This document shows positions 53,563-58,944 of a stretch of DNA of 58,944 nucleotides, piece by piece (within the stretch, counting starts at the first letter, position 1; each line of letters opens with the position of its first letter). The position numbers and the translations under genes are program-made. The stretch is taken from positions 1-58,944 of the forward strand of contig JANXLV010000134.1 in NCBI GenBank assembly GCA_025355005.1, given 5' to 3'. This stretch comes from Myxococcales bacterium. Lineage in GTDB: Bacteria; Myxococcota_A; Polyangia; Polyangiales; Polyangiaceae. Under the pieces are notes generated by a model. The model had not been told where the DNA came from and did not search any database. It saw nothing but the letters and a program-made list of their open reading frames with translations.

Positions 53563-54744
53563 TTATGGGCCGACGTTCGAGACGGTTCCAGCGACCATCT
53601 GGCTGAACCAATCGGACGCGGCGACCGCCGCTCCGCCGTCACCAACTGCCGCGTGCGTTTCAAAGAAGTAGACGAGCGTCGTGTGGTCGGTGCCGGCGAA
53701 GTAGAATGTTCCGAAGTTCTTGTCGAATGCCAGCTGGGCGCGCACGTCGAGCAGACCAGCGGTGAACTGCGGCTGGTCGAGTGGCACGTAACCCGTGCAG
53801 TTGCTCGCGCCGAAGCCATAGAGCTTCGTGATGTCGCTGTCGTCCGTGGAGTCCATGAGGCCGAACACACGATTCGGATACTTCTTCGCCAGATGGCGCA
53901 TCGTGTTGATCGCGAATGCGCCTACGGCCGCCGTGCCGCCATCACCCACGCAATCCGCGCCGCAAGCGGCGAGCACCGTCTTGTCGAAGCCCCACAGCTC
54001 CGAGAGCTGCGACTGCATGCACGTCGCAAGGTATGGGCTTGCGAACGTGGGCCCAGAGTCGTTCACGAGCGTCACCGGAACGGCGCCGAATGCCGTCGCA
54101 ACCTGGTCGTAGTTGATCACCGTGCCCATGCCGCCCGCGCTCACTCCGGTGAGGAGGACGCGCGTTGTGCCGGGAAAAAGCGGCTTGAGCGCGATCAGGT
54201 CGGCCGCGACGTTGCCGTATCCGACGAACTGCTGCGGCGCTTGCCCCGGAGGCGTGCCGCCCGGATTTGCACCACCATGCAGGTCGCCCGTGCAGTACGG
54301 GATGTACACCATGTTCCAGTCCTTCACTGGATTCTTGGGATCGAATCGACTGAACACGCCGTGGCTGGTCTCGGACGACGTGAACGTCGCGAGCTCTGTC
54401 TGACCGAACTTGGATGCGTTGCTGTCGCAGGTGACCGAGTTGAAGCAAACGCCGCCACCCTCGAGGAAGATCATCAGCTGCGTCGCGCCCGGATTGATGG
54501 TGTATGCGAAGCCTGTCCCGGAGCCATCCCGACAGTGGGAGTCCGCCACCGGCATCCAGAGCCACGGGCCTGCGGGACCCGTGACAACGGACCCCGTATC
54601 GAGCGCGGTCGCATCGAGCGATGCGTCGTCTACCCCCGCGTCGACCGCGGCTGCCATTCCACCGCTCGAACCGCTTCCGCATGCGAGCAGGGCCAGCGCT
54701 ACCGCGCTTGAAATGGAGACCGCGCGGTGAGGGCTCTTCGACAT
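53563..54744 (-). CDS. Pectinacetylesterase-like lipoprotein
   Basis: 393 residues. Lipobox LLAC leads to an Asp/Ala linker, then a notum/pectinacetylesterase-type alpha/beta-hydrolase: LMIFLEGGGVCFNSVTC (oxyanion region), YIPYCTGDLHGG, LTGVSAGGMGTVINYD (nucleophile Ser) and GLMDSTDDSDITK. The family deacetylates pectin in plants and bacteria. A surface polysaccharide deacetylase is the likely role. The ATG giving MSKSPHR produces the signal peptide; an in-frame upstream extension is Arg/Ser-rich. Confidence 0.85.
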   Translation of the reverse strand: MSKSPHRAVSISSAVALALLACGSGSSGGMAAAVDAGVDDASLDATALDTGSVVTGPAGPWLWMPVADSHCRDGSGTGFAYTINPGATQLMIFLEGGGVCFNSVTCDSNASKFGQTELATFTSSETSHGVFSRFDPKNPVKDWNMVYIPYCTGDLHGGANPGGTPPGQAPQQFVGYGNVAADLIALKPLFPGTTRVLLTGVSAGGMGTVINYDQVATAFGAVPVTLVNDSGPTFASPYLATCMQSQLSELWGFDKTVLAACGADCVGDGGTAAVGAFAINTMRHLAKKYPNRVFGLMDSTDDSDITKLYGFGASNCTGYVPLDQPQFTAGLLDVRAQLAFDKNFGTFYFAGTDHTTLVYFFETHAAVGDGGAAVAASDWFSQMVAGTVSNVGP

Positions 54745-54766
54745 CCTGGCTCCTTCGTAAGACGCC

Positions 54767-55345
54767 TTACTGCTGCGTGAACGTGACGGTGGTGGTGATC
54801 CCGCCGGACGTCGGATAGATGACAACGAGATCGTTGCCGTTCACGGAGTAGGTGCCAGCCGGGTTTGGGAACATGGAGACCGGGTCTTGGCAATCGAGGG
54901 TCGTCGAGAAGCTGGTTCCCGATGCGACGATCGTCAGTGTGTCGCGATGGTCGACCGTGTCGGGTGCGTCGCGGCGAACTCGCTTGAGAGCGGTGCCAGA
55001 GATCTGCCACGCGGCGTAGACCGTCGAAGCCGCAGGCGCGGCCCCGGAGTCTCCGACATAGGTACGTAGATGGGTGAAGTGATAGATGCCGTCCGCGATG
55101 GTGCCGCCGATCGGCGACGGCGGATCCCCAGAGACGACCTCCGTGGTGACTCCGGTGGTCTCGTTCGTGAGAGAGTGACAGACGCCGCCGCTGTCGGTCC
55201 CGGCGTCCAACCCGCCTCCGCCTGCGTCCTCGCTCTGGGCGTCCGCGACCGAGGCATCCGGGCCCGGAGCAGCGGGCGATGATGAAGAGGAGCATGCGCC
55301 GATGGCGATGGCGGAGCAGGTCACCATGAAACAACGGTTGCGCAT
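54767..55345 (-). CDS. Putative lipoprotein, unknown function
   Basis: 192 residues. Lipobox IGAC, then an Asp/Gly-rich linker and a roughly 130-residue beta-rich domain with YHFTHLRTYVGDSG, TVYAAWQISGT and GTYSVNGNDLVVIYP. Two Cys are seen (VCHSL and LDCQDP). This pattern occurs often in myxobacterial lipoproteins without assigned function. It lies behind the pectinacetylesterase-like gene on the same strand, 22 bp apart, so the two may be cotranscribed. Confidence 0.68.
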   Translation of the reverse strand: MRNRCFMVTCSAIAIGACSSSSSPAAPGPDASVADAQSEDAGGGGLDAGTDSGGVCHSLTNETTGVTTEVVSGDPPSPIGGTIADGIYHFTHLRTYVGDSGAAPAASTVYAAWQISGTALKRVRRDAPDTVDHRDTLTIVASGTSFSTTLDCQDPVSMFPNPAGTYSVNGNDLVVIYPTSGGITTTVTFTQQ

Positions 55346-55460
55346 GTGAACTGAGTAGCAGAGCGCGCGTCATGCACAACGCCTAAAACGCGCTCGCGAC
55401 CGTCACTCGATCGAGAGACGTACGCTGTCGATGCTCACGTCGTGTAAGGTCAGCTGCGCG

Positions 55461-56759
55461 ATGAAAATAAACGTTTCGACCATTCTGGGCGCGGCTGGCG
55501 TGTCCTTGGTGCTCATCATTGCTGCATGCTCGGGCGGGTCCAGCGGGGGCGGGTTGCCGCCCGATGACGCGGGGTTTTCCGATGTCGTCGACGCGAGCAT
55601 GGCGCCCGCGGTGGACGCAGGGGACGCTGGCCCAAACGGCGCACCGAGCGACGTGTACCCCGCGTTTCGTCCGCCCGTACCACAGATTCTAAACTCGCAC
55701 GGGCCCGTCGTCGCCGCGCCGATCATCGTGCCGGTCTTCTTTTCGGGCGATCCGGAGATGGCGTCCATGACGACGTTCCTCACCCAGTTCACGTCGTCTC
55801 CGGCGCTCGGACAGATGGTGGGGGAGTATGGCGTCGGCGCGGCAACGCTCTCGGCCGCCGTGCTCGTCACGGACCCTGCGCCCGCGATGGTCGAAGACGC
55901 GGACATCGGCGCGATGCTGGTCTCGCTCGTGGACGGCGTGGATGGTGGCGCCCCCGCGGCCCCACCCGCGACCGCGGACACGATCTACGTTCTGTTCTAC
56001 CCGGTGGCCACCACAATCAACCTCAGTGGCAGGACCAGCTGCGTGGCGTTCGCTGGCTATCACGGCCGCGTGAAGACGAAGGGCCCGAACGCCACGTACG
56101 CGGTGATCCCGACGTGCGCCGCTGCGATGCTCGCAGCGCGGCGCACCGCCACCGTCACCCACGAGATCGCCGAGGCGGCGACCGACCCCAGCTCGCAAAT
56201 CGGGTTCGGCGTCGTCGACCCGCTGGATGACATTTGGGCAGTGTTCGGTGGCGGCGGAGAGGTCGGCGACATGGGCATTGCCGCCGCCGGCGATCCGACG
56301 ATGCTCTTCGACGGGATCACGAGCCCCATCCAGCGCATGTGGTCCAACGCCGCCGCGGCCGCGCACAAGAATCCGCTCGTGCCCGCGAAGAAGAACGCGC
56401 CCTACTACGTCGCCGTCCCCGTCATGCCGGACGTCGTGCCCGCGAGCTACAACGGCATCATGAACATGGTGCGTGGCGTGACGGTCGGAGCCGGAAAATC
56501 GAAGGCGATCGATCTGCAGCTCTGGAGCGACGGACCCACTGGCGGACCATGGAGCGTGAGCGCGAACGAGCTGGCAATACAGGCCGGCATGTCGGGCACG
56601 CTCGCATTTGCCTTCGATCGCACATCGGGGCAAAACGGAGAAATCTTGCACATGACGGTGACGGTCAAGAAGGCGAATGCTGTCGGCGCGTCATCGTTCC
56701 TCGTCGTCTCCACCATCGGAGCCGTGCAATACGGCTGGGTCGGAACGGTCAGCCAGTAG
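55461..56759 (+). CDS. Putative lipoprotein with a possible metal-binding HExxE motif
   Basis: 432 residues. Lipobox IAAC and an Asp/Gly linker are followed by a large domain with PHPVPQIL-like start, IVPVFFSGDPEMASMTTFLTQF, RTSCVAFAGYHGRV and VTHEIAEAATDPSS, then VFGGGGEVGDMG. The HEIAE...EVGD arrangement resembles a metal-binding or metallopeptidase-like site, but I cannot assign a family. The C-terminus contains RTSGQNGEILHMTVTVK, a beta-sandwich-like stretch. The start MKINVST gives the signal peptide. Confidence 0.65.
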   Translation: MKINVSTILGAAGVSLVLIIAACSGGSSGGGLPPDDAGFSDVVDASMAPAVDAGDAGPNGAPSDVYPAFRPPVPQILNSHGPVVAAPIIVPVFFSGDPEMASMTTFLTQFTSSPALGQMVGEYGVGAATLSAAVLVTDPAPAMVEDADIGAMLVSLVDGVDGGAPAAPPATADTIYVLFYPVATTINLSGRTSCVAFAGYHGRVKTKGPNATYAVIPTCAAAMLAARRTATVTHEIAEAATDPSSQIGFGVVDPLDDIWAVFGGGGEVGDMGIAAAGDPTMLFDGITSPIQRMWSNAAAAAHKNPLVPAKKNAPYYVAVPVMPDVVPASYNGIMNMVRGVTVGAGKSKAIDLQLWSDGPTGGPWSVSANELAIQAGMSGTLAFAFDRTSGQNGEILHMTVTVKKANAVGASSFLVVSTIGAVQYGWVGTVSQ

Positions 56760-56768
56760 CGCGGGCGA

Positions 56769-57806
56769 TCAGGGGACGCGGGCGCGGAGGGCCTCTGCGG
56801 CCCTGACGTTTCGCGTCTTCTTCGACACGTGCTCGAGCACGCCCGTGCGCTTGCGGCGCGTGACGTCAACGGCGTGCGACACCCGCGCTGCGATCGGCAC
56901 CTTGGCGCCGACGCCCTCCGAGGGAAAGACGAGCTCGCAGAGGCCTTCGAAGATGCGCTGCTCCGGCGGGTCCGTGGGCCATGCCGGGAACTCGACGCGG
57001 AGCATGTCATCGATGTCCGATTGCTTGCGGAAGCAGATCGCGAGGATGCTCCGCGGGTCCACGCCGATCGAGAGGAGGTCGGGCTCCATCGCCTTCAGGC
57101 TGGCGAGCGCAGATCCGTACAGGTTCAGGTGGAACAGCGCGAAGTCCACGCGCTCGGCGAAGCCCATCTTGGCGATGAGACCCGGGAGCGTCTGGACGCC
57201 GAGACCGACGTGCCTTGCCTCGTCGCGCTCGTAGTAGGGGAGGAGCTCCGTGAGGACGGGCTCCACTTCGAGCTCGCGCACGCGCTGGAAGATCGTGAGC
57301 GCGATGGTCTCGATCGTGAGCTGCATTCCGAGGAGCTTCTTCGCGAGGCTCGGCGTGGCGAGCGTGAGCTCCACGACGCGGCGTGACCAGAAATCGAGCT
57401 TGTTGGGCTTGTCGCCGAGCGCCTCGAGGTAGTCGTGCATGACGTAGAAGTGGCGCGCCTCGTCGTGGACCTGGCTGGTCGCGGCCATCTTGGCCTCGAG
57501 CGGGACGAGCTCGTTCGCGAGCTGCGCGCTGATCTTCCACGCGGCGAGCTCACCCCACATGATGATGGAGAAGATGCGCGCGAGCGCGGTCCGCTGGATG
57601 GGCGTGAGCTGCGGTTTGCCGTGCTTCGCGATGAGCTCACCGAGGATCTGGCGACCGTCCCAGATCTTGTCCTGACCCACGTGGTAGATGTTCTCCAGCC
57701 GCCGGGCGCGCCGCGCCTCTTGCTCGGTATAGATCTCATCGAACATGTCGAAAGGGATGACCGAGTCATCTCGCCCGAGAATGCGCCGCAGCCGGTCTAC
57801 GATCAT
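56769..57806 (-). CDS. Ferritin-like diiron protein (AurF/R2-like motifs)
   Basis: 345 residues, helical. Two copies of the E-x29-DExxH pattern are seen: Glu 86 with DEARH (Glu 116/His 119), and Glu 166 with DEARH (Glu 196/His 199). This spacing fits diiron N-oxygenases of the AurF group and R2-like oxidases. The first 45 residues are basic, and the C-terminus is unlike known enzymes (DPPEQRIFEGLCELVFPSEG). The cofactor and substrate are unproven. A GTG or ATG about 33 codons upstream is possible, but the ATG giving MIVDRLRR is preferred. Confidence 0.8.
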   Translation of the reverse strand: MIVDRLRRILGRDDSVIPFDMFDEIYTEQEARRARRLENIYHVGQDKIWDGRQILGELIAKHGKPQLTPIQRTALARIFSIIMWGELAAWKISAQLANELVPLEAKMAATSQVHDEARHFYVMHDYLEALGDKPNKLDFWSRRVVELTLATPSLAKKLLGMQLTIETIALTIFQRVRELEVEPVLTELLPYYERDEARHVGLGVQTLPGLIAKMGFAERVDFALFHLNLYGSALASLKAMEPDLLSIGVDPRSILAICFRKQSDIDDMLRVEFPAWPTDPPEQRIFEGLCELVFPSEGVGAKVPIAARVSHAVDVTRRKRTGVLEHVSKKTRNVRAAEALRARVP

Positions 57807-57837
57807 GGCTTCACTATACCCCTTGATTGGTGGTCGG

Positions 57838-58944
57838 TCATCCGCGGCTCCCCCAGGGAAGCTCATCGAGCAGTCGCTCTGCCCTCTGCCGTAGGGCCCC
57901 ATCAAGGCGGCCGTGCGACGCCGCGTCGAGCGCCTGCGCGAGCTCCGCGGCGCTCCCGAAGCGCTCCTTCGGGTCCTTCGCGAGCGCGATGGCGAGGACG
58001 AGGTCTACCTGCGGCGGCAGCGATGCGAGCTCACTCGGGCGGTTCGGCATCGCATGGACCACGCGAAACAGGATCTCGATGGGGGTGTCTCCGCTGAAGG
58101 GTGGGAGCCCCGTGAGCGCGCGATAGGTGATGACGCCCATCGCGAAGATGTCGGACAGGTACGTCACCGTCTCCCCCTGCGCCTGCTCCGGCGCCATGTT
58201 CGCAGGGGTTCCGACGATCATCCCCTGGGTCAGCGTGCCTTCCTCGGCGGTCATCTTCGACACGCCGAAATCGAGGATCTTCCAGACCTCGCCGCCGCCG
58301 TCGATGCGCGCGAGGAAGAGGTTCCGTGGCTTGAGATCGCGGTGGACGATTCCCGCCGCGCGCGCTGCGTCGAGCCCGACCCCGACTTGCCGGAGCAGCG
58401 TGAGCACCTTGCGGAGCCCCATCTTCTTGTGCGTGCGGAGATAGTCCGCGAGATCCTCGCCGCGGAGGCGCTCCATGGCCAGGTAGGGCAGCTGCGCGTC
58501 GGCCGGCCCGGCTTCGAGGATCTTGACGACGTTCGCGACGTTGAGCGCGCCCATGATCTTCGCCTCGCGGAAGAAGCGCTCCACGAGATCCGGCTCGGCG
58601 AGGAGCTGCGGGTGCAGGAGCTTCACCGCGGCCTCGGCGCGGTTGTCGAGGCGCACGGCCTCGTAGACCTCGCCCATGGCGCCGCGCCCGATGACCTTGC
58701 CGAGGCGATAGGAGCCGACGACCTCGCCCGTGTATCGACCGATGCCGCCGACCTGCAGCGCCTGCACGAGATCCTGGCGGGCCTCCTTGAGAAGCGCGTC
58801 GCGCTGGGCAAGGCCGCGCACGACCACGTCGTGACGTTCGATCGCGTAGAGCGTGGCCTCACGCGAGGAGCGCGCGACGACGAACGACGCCAGGTAGATG
58901 GTCTCGACGACGACAACGATGACGACGCGCTCGAGGATGGAGAG
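57838..58944 (-). CDS. Ser/Thr protein kinase with N-terminal membrane segment (partial)
   Basis: The frame is open to the right edge with no start in view, so the N-terminus is missing. The first visible 25 residues (ILERVVIVVVVETIYLASFVV) are a membrane helix, then about 40 residues lead to a Hanks-type kinase: GRGAMGEVYEAV (P-loop), AVKLL (Lys), HRDLKPRN (catalytic loop), DFGVSK and APEQ. All catalytic residues are intact. In most myxobacterial kinases the membrane segment follows the kinase, so this order is less usual. The C-terminus stops soon after the kinase lobe. Confidence 0.88.
   Translation of the reverse strand, partial: LSILERVVIVVVVETIYLASFVVARSSREATLYAIERHDVVVRGLAQRDALLKEARQDLVQALQVGGIGRYTGEVVGSYRLGKVIGRGAMGEVYEAVRLDNRAEAAVKLLHPQLLAEPDLVERFFREAKIMGALNVANVVKILEAGPADAQLPYLAMERLRGEDLADYLRTHKKMGLRKVLTLLRQVGVGLDAARAAGIVHRDLKPRNLFLARIDGGGEVWKILDFGVSKMTAEEGTLTQGMIVGTPANMAPEQAQGETVTYLSDIFAMGVITYRALTGLPPFSGDTPIEILFRVVHAMPNRPSELASLPPQVDLVLAIALAKDPKERFGSAAELAQALDAASHGRLDGALRQRAERLLDELPWGSRG

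Overview
The window is high-GC bacterial DNA with tightly packed genes. About 22 of roughly 60 genes encode putative lipoproteins whose lipobox Cys is often followed by Asp/Ala/Gly-rich or Cys-rich linkers. NtrC-type and hybrid two-component proteins and a Ser/Thr kinase are also present. This style fits a myxobacterium-like member of the Myxococcota (Polyangiales-like); that is inference from gene style, with no marker gene in the window. I saw no rRNA, tRNA, CRISPR array, insertion sequence or prophage.

Layout. 1-11,000: the tail of an FAD-linked oxidase, an MFS transporter coupled to a lipoprotein, a metallophosphoesterase lipoprotein, a LysR regulator next to a Cys-rich lipoprotein/diiron protein pair, a TPR lipoprotein, a truncated ferritin-like remnant, a VOC protein and a phage-lysozyme-like lipoprotein. 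11,000-18,600: a TauE/SafE exporter followed by a histidine kinase and a sigma-54 response regulator, a lytic-transglycosylase-like lipoprotein, a low-complexity secreted protein, an antitoxin with what looks like a vestigial toxin, and a protein made of two ClpX-type zinc fingers. 18,600-29,900: a nitronate-monooxygenase-like enzyme; a minus-strand run of octaheme cytochrome, amidase, small secreted protein, rpiB and esterase; then lipoproteins and a His-tailed DMT transporter. 29,900-45,300: a GNAT enzyme, a TupA-like binding protein coupled to a dual-specificity phosphatase and divergent from a WYL regulator, two copies of an unknown 135-residue family, cell-wall and polysaccharide-active lipoproteins, a hybrid kinase and a papain-like lipoprotein.

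The most interesting part is about 45,400-52,371. It groups a RibD-type reductase, a GT4 glycosyltransferase, a membrane alkaline-phosphatase-superfamily enzyme, a lipoprotein, a CDP-alcohol phosphatidyltransferase, a UPF0104/LPG-synthase-type membrane protein, a 6-pyruvoyltetrahydropterin-synthase-like protein that has lost its catalytic Cys and one zinc His, and an MDR dehydrogenase. Start-stop overlaps tie most of these into two operons. The combination suggests an uncharacterised pathway that links a pterin- or pyrimidine-type intermediate to a glycosylated lipid. I recall similar groupings in actinobacteria, but I know of no assigned product.

52,400-58,944: a lipoprotein MsrB fused to a degenerate MsrA domain, a pectinacetylesterase-like lipoprotein, two further lipoproteins, a ferritin-like protein with two DEARH motifs, and a Ser/Thr kinase that runs off the end.
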